A DNA stretch of 64,000 nucleotides from Mycoplasmopsis gallinacea (GCF_900660495.1 NZ_LR214950.1:434001-498000); one strand, 5' to 3'; numbered from the stretch's first letter, positions 31,520 through 42,042 are shown. Notes: a model not told the origin generated them from the sequence alone. Made by a program: numbers and translations.

Positions 31520-32290
31520 TTAATATTTTATATTTTGTCTTTCTAATTCACTTGCAAATGTATTTACAAATTGTTGATAAACGTGCTCATAATTATTATT
31601 TTTTACTCCATCTATATCTAAATGAATACCTCAAACTGCAAAATATGTTAGTCACAAATTAGTGAATTTATCGCCATAAAAACCTTCGGAAAAATCTTTT
31701 ATATCAACTTTAATTGGTTTAAAGTAAAATCTTGACATATACGGCTTTCACTTAAATTCAATAAAGTCATCAGTGAAAAAATCGGTTGTTTCTTTATATT
31801 GCTTATCAAAAAATAAACCATCATTAGAAAATTCTAATGTGTTTAAAAATTTATCCACATTTTCAATTTTTCTTTTTCGAGTTCAAAATACAAGATAACA
31901 TAAAGGAAAAAGAACAAAATGGAAAAACAAAATCATTCCAAATAATATCCCATTTAATAATAGTTGCTCACTAAAAAACTCTATTTTAGTAAAAGATAAA
32001 ATAAAAATTATGGTAACAAATATGACCCAAAATCAACTTAATAAAAATGATGAGTAAATGATTTTGTTTTGCCTTAATAAGTTAAATCTAATTAAATTTC
32101 AAGCTTTCATAAATATAAAGTTTGCTTTGTAACTTGTATTGTTATTTGCTAATAAAATAATTTTTTTATAAATGACATTAAATATAGTCATGAAAGGTAA
32201 TGTTTTGTCCATTCTCAATCTAAAGGAAAAGATGAGCAATTTATAAGAAATTATTGATAATAAAAAATATAAAAGTACAGTTATGTTCAT
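31520..32290 (-). CDS. DUF3137-like membrane protein 2
   Basis: 256 aa. Same architecture as its neighbours: N-terminal helix (VLLYFLLSIISYKLLIF), two central helices (FWVIFVTIIFILSF, LFGMILFFHFVLFPLCYLVF) and a C-terminal domain ending LTYFAVWGIHLDIDGV...EHVYQQFVNTFASEL. The start at 32290 (MNITVLL) has only a weak Shine-Dalgarno; the frame opens 27 bases after the third paralogue's stop, so co-transcription is likely. Confidence 0.75.
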
Positions 32291-32316
32291 GCTATGTTCT
32301 GCTTTTTGTTCCTTTC

Positions 32317-33102
32317 TTAATTTTGCTCATATTTGTTAATAAAGTCTTGATATATATCTTGATAATTTTCTCTAAAGAAACTTGTATCTGGTAAATGAAT
32401 CCCTCACAAAATAAGGTATGAATACATTTTTGATCTTTCAAGATCATTATTTAAAAGTTTAATCATGTTAGGAATTGATATTTTAATTTTTTTCTTTTTA
32501 GAACTGTTTTCAACCAATAGTCAATTATGTGCTGCAAAAGGAAAATAAATTTTCTTATCAAATAAAACATAGTCTTTTGCATCTCTATCTAAAAGTTGTA
32601 CTTTATATTCCTTATCAAAGCACAAGGATGCTCCTGAAAATCTTTGTTTTTGAATGAACCGATTAATTTTTTTAATTGTATGTAAATTTTTAAATAAAAA
32701 AAAGATTACAATAATTAATTCTAAAAAATAACCAATTAAAAAAATAGAAAGGATGAAGTAAAAAGCTCACTTGAGAGTTGTGCCATCTTTTAAATAAACT
32801 GAAAATAGCGCAATTGAAACAGATGTGCAAACTATTGAAATAATTGAATTTACAATAAATATAATTAAAAGTTTGTTGAGTTTATTTGCTTCTTTATTTA
32901 AGTCTTCTCACCCATTTTTAAATAAAGTATTTATTTCTACTTTAATTTTCTTTAAGTCTAGTTCTTGCAACTTTTTATTAAGTTGAAAAAGAATTCATTG
33001 AAAATGCACGTTTTTTACATATTTAAATCAGAAAAGATTTTCTGCTGGAAATATTGATAATATATATAACAAAACCAAAGTAATTTGTAATTCAATACTC
33101 AT
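32317..33102 (-). CDS. DUF3137-like membrane protein 3
   Basis: 261 aa. First gene of the three-paralogue operon, with a good AAAGGAG site before the ATG. Helices near residues 5-20, 80-105 and 115-140; C-terminus YLILWGIHLPDTSFFRENYQ followed by IYQDFINKYEQN, closely like paralogue 1. Upstream are AT-rich sequence and the pepA terminator. Confidence 0.75.
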
Positions 33103-33175
33103 ATATACTCCTTTATGTTTTTGATAAATTAATTATATTGATAATTAATATTTCTATGAAATAAATAAATAATTA

Positions 33176-33220
33176 AATTAAAGCAGAACATCGATAATAA
33201 ATGTTCTGCTTTAAAAATAC
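33176..33220. terminator. Terminator after pepA
   Basis: TTAAAGCAGAACAT / ATGTTCTGCTTTAA with a 9-nt loop, 22 bases after the pepA stop on the minus strand, U-rich sequence on both sides. Confidence 0.75.
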
Positions 33221-33241
33221 TTTTAATGATTAAAAATAGGC

Positions 33242-34618
33242 TTATTGGTTTAAGCAAAACTCTACTAAAGTAGCAACTAATTCACCTTGTGGTTCGCCAG
33301 CTTTATCAGCAGTTCCGGCAACATCACAGTGAATAAAATCGATTCCATTAGTAAATTCTTTTAAAAACATTGCAGCTTGTGAACTATCTTGTTTAACACT
33401 TGAACTTCAAGAAGCTAAATCTGCAACTTTTGAACCTTTATTTCCTTTGTTAAAATCTTCATGTATTGGCATTCTTCACACTTTTTCTTGAGCTAATTTT
33501 GAAGCTGCTTCAAATTTTGAGTATTTAGTATCATTTTCAGTAAAAATACCTGAATAAGTGTTTCCAAGTGAAACTAAAATTGAAGCTGTTAAAGTTGCAA
33601 CATCAACAATTGTTGAGGGTTTTAAAATCGAAGCTGCATAGTAAAGTCCATCAGCAAGCACCAATCTACCTTCAGCATCTGTATCAACAACTTCAACTCA
33701 TTTTCCTGACATTGATTTATACACGTTTTCAGGAAGTGAAGCGTCATTATTAATTCTATTATCTGTAATGCACATAATTGCGCTTGCATTTACTTTTGCT
33801 TTTAAAAGAGCAAGTGATTTAACTGCATAAGCTGCAATTACAGATCCAGACATATCATATTTCATCCCTTCCATATGATACCCTTTAGTATTAACTCCAC
33901 CAGTATCAAAAGTAATTCCTTTACCTACAATACTTACACTTTCGGTATTTTCAGGGTTTCCTTTATATTCAACAATAACCACTCTAGGTTCATGTGTTGA
34001 TCCTTGGTTTACTGATAATAGTAAATTCATTCCTAAATCTTGAATTTCTTTTTTAGTTAAAGTAGTTACTTTAAGATTTTCAATTCCACTAAAATCTTCA
34101 GCAATTTTAGCTGCAAGCATTTCTGAGTTTAAGAAATTTTCAGGCATAATTTGTAAATTTCTTGTTTTGTTTACTTGCTCTGCAATAATTACGTATTTAT
34201 TAGCTTGCTCAATTAAAGCTTCATATGAATCTCCAAGCACTAAATTTAAAGATTTTTCTTTTTGCTCTTCATCTTTTTTATTATCAAGTTCAATTGATTT
34301 TTTAAAAAGATTTGCCTTAGCAAAGTAGATTTTAGAAATTAAAGCTCTTAAGATCTCTTCTTGTTTAAAATGTTTCACAAATGAAGCAAAATCAAGGTCA
34401 AAATCATAATTTGTTTCACCAAATGTATCTTTAATTAACTGGTGAAGTTCAAAAAGAGATTGCTTGTCTTTTTCAGCAAAAAGATAAGCAAGATTATTAG
34501 CAAAATCAATTGTGATTTTTCCATGTTTTTTACCCACAAATGCAGGTAAATTTTCACCTTCAAAAGCTAAAAGCATTTTGATATTTTCTTTGTTAAATTC
34601 CTTTGTAATTTTTAACAT
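33242..34618 (-). CDS. pepA: Leucyl aminopeptidase, M17 family
   Basis: 458 aa. Removes N-terminal residues from peptides, the step after PepF. The catalytic core GKGITFDTGGVNTKGYHMEG and the metal-binding NTDAEGRLVLADGLYY (as DTDAEGRLVLADG) are complete. The poorly conserved N-terminal domain (about 1-150) is shorter than in E. coli PepA. UGA encodes Trp just before DTDAEG. Starts 4 bases after the YigZ-family stop, so these two form an operon. Confidence 0.95.
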
Positions 34619-34621
34619 ATA

Positions 34622-34999
34622 TTATTCCTTTTCTGATTGTAAAAATAAATCAATTATTTGTCCAGCACTTTTACGATATGCTCTAACAAGGCCGCCAGCT
34701 CCAAGTTTTATTCCACCAAAATACCGAACCACAATTACTAAAACATTAGAAATATTTTTAAATTGGAAAAGATCATAAATTGCTTTTCCTGCAGTTCCTT
34801 TGGGCTCACCATCATCATCATAACCAGCTTGGAATACACCTTCTAAATTAAGCAAATAAGCACTGCAAACATGTCGAGCTTTCTTGTGGTTTTTTCTAAC
34901 CTTTTCAATGATTTGAGCAATTTCTGTTTTATCTTTTATTTTGAAAATATTGCCATAAAACTTAGATTTTTTCTCTTCGTATAGTGTTTCTAAATTCAC
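34622..34999 (-). CDS. YigZ/IMPACT family protein (UPF0029)
   Basis: 125 aa, i.e. only the N-terminal IMPACT domain without the usual C-terminal DUF1949 domain. Motifs AGYDDGEPKGTAGKAI-like (YDDDGEPKGTAGKAIYDL) and VVRYFGGIKLGAGGLVRAY are the family hallmark. Role in bacteria is unclear, possibly RNA or ribosome related. The start is a GTG at 34999; no Shine-Dalgarno exists and a TATAAT box lies only 11 bases upstream, so the mRNA is leaderless or nearly so. First gene of the operon with pepA. Confidence 0.9.
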   Translation of the reverse strand: MNLETLYEEKKSKFYGNIFKIKDKTEIAQIIEKVRKNHKKARHVCSAYLLNLEGVFQAGYDDDGEPKGTAGKAIYDLFQFKNISNVLVIVVRYFGGIKLGAGGLVRAYRKSAGQIIDLFLQSEKE

Positions 35000-35010
35000 A
35001 CATTTATTAT

Positions 35011-35066
35011 ATTATAATTTCTTGTTTTATCACAAATTGTGATATTATATTACTGTATGGTAATAT
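35011..35066. promoter_or_regulatory. Divergent promoter region with two inverted repeats
   Basis: The 88-base gap between the YigZ-family gene (minus) and the His-rich lipoprotein (plus) contains ATCACAAATTGTGAT (35029-35043) and ATATTAC-N6-GTAATAT (35047-35066), both dyads, beside the minus-strand -10 TATAAT (35011-35016). They look like operators for a dimeric repressor. The His-rich product suggests a metal-responsive regulator, but no regulator gene is in view. Confidence 0.5.
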
Positions 35067-35087
35067 AAAAAGATAACAAGGGGAATT

Positions 35088-36125
35088 ATGAAAAAAATAA
35101 TTTTTAGTTTAGGTGTCTTAACTTCATTTACTAGTGTTGCTAGTGTTATTTCGTGTAACGATACAAATAAGCCAGTAAATGATCAACCTTTCACATACGT
35201 AGACAAACACGATATCAAGATTTCAAATTATTCAAAACTTAGCTCACTTCCGGAAACTAAAAGAAATTTAGTCAACAAAGTCAAAGAAACTTTTGAATCA
35301 TATGCAAATTTCTTGAATGTTAATTTAGATAAAAATCAAGCAGATGTTCGCTTTGTTTCTTACAAAAAATATAAAAAATTAATTTGAAGTAGCCAAAATT
35401 CAGTAAGAGCTACTTTACTAAAAATAATTAACAAATTAAATCCACAAAATCCAGAGCAAGGTAAAGAGCTTTTAAAAGCAAAAATTGAACATTTTTATCA
35501 ACATTTAAATTTATATGATGACATATTTTACTTAATTGAAGATTTTGACTCTGTTTTTTATGAAGATCTAGAAAATAAATATCAAAATCTTAACAAGTTA
35601 AAAAAATATTTAGAAGACACACTTGATAACAAAAGTCAAATTGAAAATCAATCTTCAGAAGTTTATTTAACTGCTGTTTTAGAACAAATAGAAAAAGAAT
35701 TAAATAACAAATTTTTTGATAATCAAAAATTTAACAATGCAAGCGAAGAAACTCATGAACATAATGAAAATAATCATGACCATAATCACGATCATGTTCA
35801 TGATGATGGAGGAAATGGCCACGGACACTCTCATGCATTAGCAAACTTAATGAATTTAGTAAATAATTTATTAAAACAATTTAGCGAAGCCAATATAGAT
35901 CAAGAAAATAGTGATGAAAGCATTAAAGCAAAACTTACTCAGTTAGCAACAGAGCAAAACGTTGATTTAACAAATGAAATTAATGCTTTTATAAATGCTT
36001 TAAAACAATTTAAAGCGGAATATAACCAAAATAACATCAAAAATAACTACATTAATGCTTTAAAAAATGAAGTAGAAAATCTTAAAGCTAAAATTGATAG
36101 TGTTAAACAATTAATAAATGCATAG
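35088..36125 (+). CDS. Histidine-rich lipoprotein, probable metal binder
   Basis: 345 aa. Signal peptide with lipobox ending VASVISC (Cys 23), so it is lipid-anchored outside. The N-terminal domain is helical. At about residues 224-248 there is a His/Asp cluster (THEHNENNHDHNHDHVHDD, then GHGHSH) of the kind found in zinc or nickel handling proteins. A Gln/Asn/Lys-rich coiled-coil-like C-terminus follows. One UGA Trp at codon 100 splits the standard-code frame. AAGGGGAA precedes the ATG. Its terminator has been split by the IS3 element downstream. Confidence 0.85.
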
Positions 36126-36132
36126 CTAAAAC

Positions 36133-36148
36133 AAATACTCTTAAAAAT
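36133..36148 (+). terminator. Left arm of a terminator disrupted by the IS3 element
   Basis: AAATACTCTTAAAAAT here pairs with TATTTTAGGAGTATTT at 37486-37501, which is followed by TTT. If the IS and one AAA repeat are removed, the arms form a normal hairpin with a 12-nt loop just after the lipoprotein stop. Confidence 0.7.
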
Positions 36149-36155
36149 GATAAAA

Positions 36156-37480
36156 TAAACTGGGACACGAAAAGTGGACAAAAAAGTTTAATTTGGTAAA
36201 ACACCTCAGCACTCTTGAGGTGTTTTTCAATTTAATACTGATTGAATTCTTTCATTGTTGTATCAAAATACAAAATCATCAATCAGTGATTTTAATTCAT
36301 TAAAAGTTATTTTTGTAATGTCGATTAATTTTAAACATTCTGATTTTAAAATTGAAAAGAAATATTCTGCTTCTCTATTATCTAAAGAATTTCCAACTCT
36401 ACCCATTGATACAACACCATTGTTTTTCTGAATTAAATCTACATAAGTTTTTGAAGAATATTGGAAACCATGATCAGAATGAGCTATTCATTTTTTGTCC
36501 ATTTTGATTTTAGACATATGTTCAATTACTAGTTCTAAATCATTTCTTTTTGAAAGATTATAATTAACAACAAATTTGCTTTTGTGATCAATCGCAACAG
36601 ATAAAAATACAAAATTGTTTAAGCAATCTTTTGGTGCAGAAATATAAGTAACATCAGTAGCAATTATTTGGTTTGTCTCTCCATGATAATCACGATTAAC
36701 AAGATCTATAAATTTTACGTTTGTTTTCTTTTGTTCTCTGTCTCTTTTCTTTCTTCTGGTTAAACAAAATAAGTTTAATCTTCTCATTGCTCTACCAATA
36801 GTCCTATAATTTAGAGCTATTTGGAATTTTGTTCTAATATAGCTTTCCAATCTTTTTCTGCCAAACAAACCCTTATTTTTCTTAAATGACTCAATTATTA
36901 ATTCATCATATTTAGTATTTACAGATTTTTTTCTCGCTTGCTGATCTTTATTTTTTAGATTGTGAATTGTTGACTTAGATTTATTAAAGCATAGACCCAA
37001 TTTTCTTGTAGAAAGTGAAGATTTCTTGATTTTAGAAATATCAACTTCAATATTATTTCTATCAAAAGAGTCTTTATAAATTTCTAAAATCTCAATCAAT
37101 TGTTCCTTAGGCATTTTTTCTCACTCCTTTTTTACAATTTCGATAGGAGTAATTTTTTGCTTCCTTGGTCTACCTGAACCTTTACCTTTTTTAGGTGATT
37201 TACCTGTTTGCGATTCTATATTTATCATTCCTAAATTATATCTGTTATACTTCAATACAAAATATTTTTTAGCATCATTGAATTTTCTATCAAAGAAACT
37301 AAAACCTCTAATTGAGTAATATTTAAGTTCAAAATCATTTTTCGATATCAAATTATTTTTGTAATCTTCATAACTACCGAATAGTTCTAATCATTCATGT
37401 GCCTTTAATTGTCTCATAATATCTCCTAAATATATAAAAACACGAAATATGGTTGTGTCCATATTTCGTGTCCTAGTTTA
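36156..37480 (-). mobile_element. IS3-family element, 1325 bp (IS1138-like)
   Basis: Terminal inverted repeats TAAACTGGGACACGAAA (left) and TAAACTAGGACACGAAA (right, reverse complement) with further partial match. Flanked by AAA on both sides (36153-36155, 37481-37483), a 3-bp target duplication as usual for IS3. It has one long transposase frame. The right end also contains a hairpin CGAAATATGG / CCATATTTCG. Confidence 0.85.
36188..37417 (-). CDS. IS3-family transposase, OrfA and OrfB in one frame
   Basis: 409 aa. Residues 1-100 are OrfA-like (MRQLKAHEWLELFGSYEDYK, ending KKEWEKMPKEQ) and residues 102-409 are OrfB with D255 (IATDVTYIS), D315 (HSDHGFQYS) and E351 (LDNREAEYFF). OrfA runs into OrfB through a UGA Trp with no frameshift, so the usual programmed -1 frameshift of IS3 is absent, as in single-ORF IS1138. 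The last codons contain the hairpin ACACCTCA / TGAGGTGT. Intact, possibly active. Confidence 0.9.
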
Positions 37481-37483
37481 AAA

Positions 37484-37643
37484 CATATTTTAGGAGTATT
37501 TTTTATATCCTGGAGTATTCAAATTTGACACTGTGTGGAGCGTCATCTTTCATATATCTTAGATATACGAATGAGTGAAAATATTAATTGTTTTTTTCTA
37601 TACACTATATGATGCAATAGATGCTTTATGAACTACAATTAAT
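37484..37643. other. Spacer right of the IS3 element
   Basis: Begins with the right terminator arm (37486-37504). A 25-bp block (37485-37509) is repeated exactly at 42084-42108 in front of parC. The rest, including ATATCTTAGATAT at about 37553, has no ORF that I can support. Confidence 0.5.
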
Positions 37644-37687
37644 TAAAAAGAAACAAAATATAGATATAACCATATTTTGTTTCTTAG
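37644..37687 (-). terminator. Terminator of the papain-like protease gene
   Basis: Minus-strand stem AAGAAACAAAATAT / ATATTTTGTTTCTT with a 10-nt loop and a following U run, 10 bases after the stop at 37696. Confidence 0.75.
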
Positions 37688-37695
37688 TTTATAAG

Positions 37696-40122
37696 TTATT
37701 TTTTAACTCTTTTTTTCATTGATTTAACAATAAAGAAAGTTGCCATACCAAAAGTTACAATTCCGGCTAAAGCACCTAAAATACTTCATAAAATAACATT
37801 TGTTTTGTTTGTTTTAGGTTTTTTAGAATTAATTGAAACATCTTCTAATTCTTTTTCATTATTAGAATTATCGCTTTCTGTCACTGAACTTTCATCAGTT
37901 GTTGTATTTGAATTGGTTTGATCCCCTGTTTCAACTGGATTATTTGGTTGTGATTCAGATGTTGAAGAATCATTAACTTGATCTATCTTTCCATCAGGAC
38001 TGGAATCTGTTCTAGAATCAGCAGTTTTTGGTGAACCCGTTTCTTCTTCTCTTGAAATATCACTATCTGATGGCTCTGTCGGTTCTTCAACATTAGTTCC
38101 TATATTTGTTTCGATTTCGCCTTCAGAGCTTTCCGATTCACGTACACTATCGTCAATTGTTGGTGGATTATTATTACTTTCTGCTTCAGATGTATCAGAT
38201 TCTTTTGAAATCGCATTATTTTCTTCAGGACTTGAATCTGTTCTAGAATCATCAGTTTTTGGTGAACCCGTTTCTTCTTCTTCTCTTGAAACATCACTAT
38301 CTGATGGTTCTTCAACATTAGTTCCTATATTTGTTTCGATTTCGCCTTCAGAGCTTTCCGATTCACGTACACTATCGTCAATTGTTGGTGGATTATTATT
38401 ACTTTCTGCTTCAGATGTATCAGATTCTTTTGAAATCGCATTATTTTCTTCAGGACTTGAATCTGTTCTAGAATCATCAGTTTTTGGTGAACCCGTTTCT
38501 TCTTCTTCTCTTGAAACATCACTATCTGATGGTTCTTCAACATTAGTTCCTGCATTTGTTTCAATTTCACTTTCAGAACTTTCTGATTCACTTACACTAT
38601 CATCAATTCTTGGCGGATTATTTTCTGCATCTGATTCGCTAGGATTATTATTTGTATTAGTTCCAGAACTTTCTTCTAATTCTTTATTTTCTTCATTAAC
38701 TGCTGTGCCTTTATTTAATTCATTAATTGGCACTTCAAGAGTATGAGCTTTAATCCCAAATACAACATTATCATTTTTACTATTTACTCATTGATTATTA
38801 TTTTTATAAAAGCTCAAAGTGTCTCTAGTTTCATCACTTGCCATCAAATCAACATTTTTTTGGCCTTTATTAGTGACATCAACTATGATTGAAAAATATT
38901 GGCTTTTATTTAAAATAATTTCTTTATTTAAATCAATTGTATAAAATCCTTTATCGCCAGAATTTGGAATTTCCACTTTTTGAGTTAATTTTAATTCACC
39001 ATCTTCAGGATTAGACATTGAAGAATTTTTAACATAAATTTTGATTTTAGCAGTAATATTTGAGCCTCTAAGTGCAAAATTAATTGACTTTAATTTTTCT
39101 ATAATTTCGTCATTTGCTTTTTTAACAGGAAAAATATTTGCCATTGTTCTTTCATTAGTACCAGGGAGTTCAAATAAAGAAAATGAATTTTTTGTATCAT
39201 AATAGTAAGTATTTTGATATGCATTATTATCTTCTACTTCAACTGCCATTACTTCATGAAGTAAATCTAATGAATCGTATGAAAGCATAAAGTAGCCCTG
39301 ACCATGCATTCTAGTTCCTCAACTATTTTTAATAATAAAGCCACCTGTTTGTTTCGGTGTTTCAGGTCCAAAATTAGATTTATAATAATCATCGTTTCAG
39401 CCCACAATAACTGAGGCATGATTTCCGATATATCTCTCTTTAGGTGATTTAGTTACAATAATTGAATTTGGTTCGTTGTATCAAACGGTTTCAGGATGAA
39501 AATTCATTCGATTAAAAGCATAAGCAACTCCTACAGAACCGTATTTGGCAATCGCTAATTTAATATCATTGATAGTATGATTAATTTTTACAGCATTTTT
39601 AATTTTGGCAATTGTAGGGTTATTAAAATTAGGAAACTCAGTTTGATTAGTTTGAGCAATTGGGGATGTATTTCTCATCAAACCATTAAATGCGTAAGAT
39701 AAATGATTTCCTTCGCCTAAAAGTCCTTTTCATTCTTTAGCATCGAGATTTAAATTTAACTTATCTGCATTGTGATTTCAACTATTACTTATGTAATCAA
39801 TTGCGTGTTCATCAATATCTAAAGAATTTTTAGTGTAATTCCCTATATTATTTTTTAAAATATTAGTTTCTAACATTGAAGCAATTGTATATGCTCAACA
39901 AAGGCCTTCATGACCTTGATTCTTAACACTAGTAACTAAATTGTATTCTCTTGCATCAAAAAAAGGCATTCTTGCAATTTCTTCTGGGCTTTTAGTTTGA
40001 AAAAGCTCTAATTTTGGTGCGTCAGAATTAGCTGATGTGGTTGTGCTTATCGCACTAAAAGGTATCAATAAACTTGGGCTAACTAATAAACTAGTTAATA
40101 TTTTTTTATTTTTTAATTTCAT
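37696..40122 (-). CDS. Surface papain-like cysteine protease with acidic repeat stalk
   Basis: 808 aa. Signal peptide (KILTSLLVSPSLLIPFSAIS), then a C1A peptidase domain: Q69 and C75 in KNQGHEGLCWAY, His in IGNHASVIVGW, Asn in IIKNSWG, i.e. the full Gln-Cys-His-Asn set. A beta-rich domain follows (about 290-450). Residues about 475-770 are a Ser/Asp/Glu-rich stalk with a 75-residue tandem unit, and the C-terminus is a membrane helix (SILGALAGIVTFGMATFFIV) with Lys/Arg stop-transfer. The protease head is therefore held away from the membrane. Start ATG at 40122 lacks a Shine-Dalgarno and has TAAAAT 6 bases ahead. Target unknown; host proteins such as immunoglobulin are plausible. Confidence 0.88.
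38030..38620 (-). repeat. 225-bp tandem repeat in the protease stalk
   Basis: Two complete, nearly identical 225-bp units (boundaries near 38097, 38322 and 38547) with partial, diverged copies on both sides. The unit encodes 75 residues including VREEEETGS-like and PPTIDDSV segments. Unit length is a multiple of 3, so gain or loss keeps the frame and would change stalk length. Confidence 0.85.
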
Positions 40123-40232
40123 ATACTTATTTTAAATAAATATTAATATTTTTATAAAGTATTTTAATGAAAGTCAAATTGTTGAAACAAATATTGTTAT
40201 TTTATAAGCTTTTAATTGTTAATTTATGATAT

Positions 40233-40385
40233 TTAATTAATTGTTAGTATATCTAGATCTTTAGGAATTCTATTTATTGCATTTTGTAAAAATAAACTAA
40301 AACTTCCTTGTATAGCACAATTATCAATAAAATTATCAATATTTTTTAATTTGTTGATTAATTTATTTATTGTGTTTAATTTCAT
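40233..40385 (-). pseudogene. Possible N-terminal fragment of a nucleotidyltransferase
   Basis: A 50-codon frame that overlaps the end of the next gene. It contains CAIQGSFSLFLQ and NRIPKDLDIL, which resemble the GS...DxD core of minimal or AbiEii-type nucleotidyltransferases, and then stops. Too short to be functional if the reading is right. The similarity is by eye only. Confidence 0.3.
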
Positions 40386-40893
40386 TAGGATATTTTAAAC
40401 AATTATATTTGTTCAATTTCTTTTTAATGTTTTCAATTAAAAAATAATAAGAGAAATCATTTATTAAATATAAAAATATGTATATTGGTAAATAAAAAAC
40501 AAAATACATAAAATCTCTATAAAAATGTAAATCAAAATACTCTTCGTAAGTCATTGGGTTTTCTTCGTGGAACGCATAAATTTTATAATCAGTTGTATTT
40601 ACTATAGTTCTGAAAAAATAAGCAACAAAACAAATTAAAATCAAAAATAAAATAAAAAACGATGAATTTATTATTTGAGAAATGTTTTTTAATTTATAGG
40701 TTTTATATTTGTTTTCTAATTTTAATGGAATAAATCAATTAACTATTTGAATTAATAACAATGTTATCAGTATATAAATAGTGTAATAGTTTAATCCTTC
40801 TGTTAGTTCAAAATCAAGTCATGCATTACTTAAAAAAGTATAAGCTCCAAAAAAAGAAATAAGATATTTTAAAAATATATTTAAATATTTCAT
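40363..40893 (-). CDS. Small integral membrane protein
   Basis: 176 aa, function not recognised. Four hydrophobic segments: LKYLISFFGAYTFL, YTIYILITLLLIQIV, FFILFLILICFVAYFF and FMYFVFYLPIYIFLYLI. Phe/Tyr/Ile-rich. GGAGTG lies before the ATG at 40893. It is followed by the overlapping nucleotidyltransferase-like fragment. Confidence 0.75.
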
Positions 40894-41094
40894 TAGTATT
40901 CACTCCAATTCGAATTTTCTGCAAACCAATCTTTTCGTTTTTTAAATTAAAAAAATAATTTTTACTATACATTATAATTATATTATTTTTATTTTAATAG
41001 GTTAGATTTATCAATCTATGTAATACAAAAAACTATTGGTTTTTATTTAAATTAAAATAAAAAATATATTGCACTTTTTCAAATATTGAGATTA
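40894..41094. other. AT-rich spacer, no gene seen
   Basis: About 200 bases of very AT-rich sequence that presumably holds the promoter for 40363-40893. No ORF or structured RNA recognised. Confidence 0.4.
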
Positions 41095-41136
41095 CAAAAA
41101 AACAAATACACCTCGTTTATAGGTATATTTGTTTTT
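41095..41136 (-). terminator. Terminator of the 41141-41989 gene
   Basis: AAAAACAAATATACCT / AGGTGTATTTGTTTTT on the minus strand with an 8-nt loop and U tract, a few bases after the stop. Confidence 0.8.
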
Positions 41137-41140
41137 ACAA

Positions 41141-41989
41141 CTAATTATTATTTTGTATTGATGTCTCAAATTCAACTTTTGCTGTATTTAAATTGTTTTT
41201 AGTTGATTCTAAAGTGCTTAAGCTTACATAATTATTAGCATAATTGTTTTGTGCAACAGATAAAATTTCTTTCAATTTATCTAATTTTTGATTAGCTTCT
41301 CTATTGTTTGTAGTATCTGGATTTGAATCGATTATTTGTTGAACTTCAGCAATGAGTTGGTTTAAATGGATTTTATTAGCTTGAATTCTTTGTTTATTAT
41401 TATTTAAAATTTGTAATTGTTCTTGATAAACATGATCTAAATTTACTAATACATCTTCAAGCTCTGATAAATCTTGTGAATTATATTTTTCTTTGGTTTC
41501 TTCATTAGCATTATTTAAATCGGCTAAAGAATTTGCAACAATTAAATCTTTATCTTCAATTTCTTCAGGGATTGAATATTGGTTAACTAAATTAGTCACT
41601 GCTAAAATTTTGTCCTTTAAATTAACTAAGGAATTATATTGATCTTCATAAGTTGAAAAATGGGTTTTAATTTTAGTAATTAATTCTTTTAAATCTAGAT
41701 CACTAATATTTTTAGTATTATCTAAAATCATTTTTTCATTATTTAATCAATTCAAAAAACTTTGATTTAAAGCTTTAATGCGGCTATCGCTTAAATCTTT
41801 ATTTGCTGTTGATTTAGTTTTAATGTTTTCAATGAATTGATTTGCTTTGACCAATTTTTCATTTTGTTTTGTATTATCAATTTTATTTTTATTATTAGCA
41901 AGTAAATAGGTTAAAGTTCCAATTGTACTAATTCCCACAATAGTAGTAATTGCTCCTAAAGAAATTCATATTTTTTTATTTTTAGCCAT
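41141..41989 (-). CDS. Anchored coiled-coil surface protein
   Basis: 282 aa. An N-terminal membrane anchor (IWISLGAITTIVGISTIG then TLTYLLA) without lipobox Cys, followed by about 250 helical, Asn/Lys/Glu-rich residues with heptad-like spacing, resembling FIVAR-type helical bundles of mycoplasma and staphylococcal surface proteins. GGAGCAAC before the ATG. One UGA Trp at FLNWLNNEK. Function unknown; faces out by topology. Confidence 0.8.
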
Positions 41990-42042
41990 TGTTGCTCCTT
42001 ATTTAAGATACTAAAGCAATTAAATTTTATATGATTATTTTT

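Noticed and set aside
37644-37687. Hairpin similar to the IS3 right-end hairpin
   Set aside because: It works as a normal terminator for the protease gene; the similarity is limited to AT-rich arms and no terminal repeat follows.
38100-38591. Two 72-88 codon minus-strand ORFs in the repeat region
   Set aside because: They are out-of-frame readings of the same 225-bp unit of the protease stalk.
38030-38620. CRISPR-like or non-coding repeat array
   Set aside because: The 225-bp units are tandem, in frame and translate into an acidic stalk of a surface protein; no spacers or cas genes.
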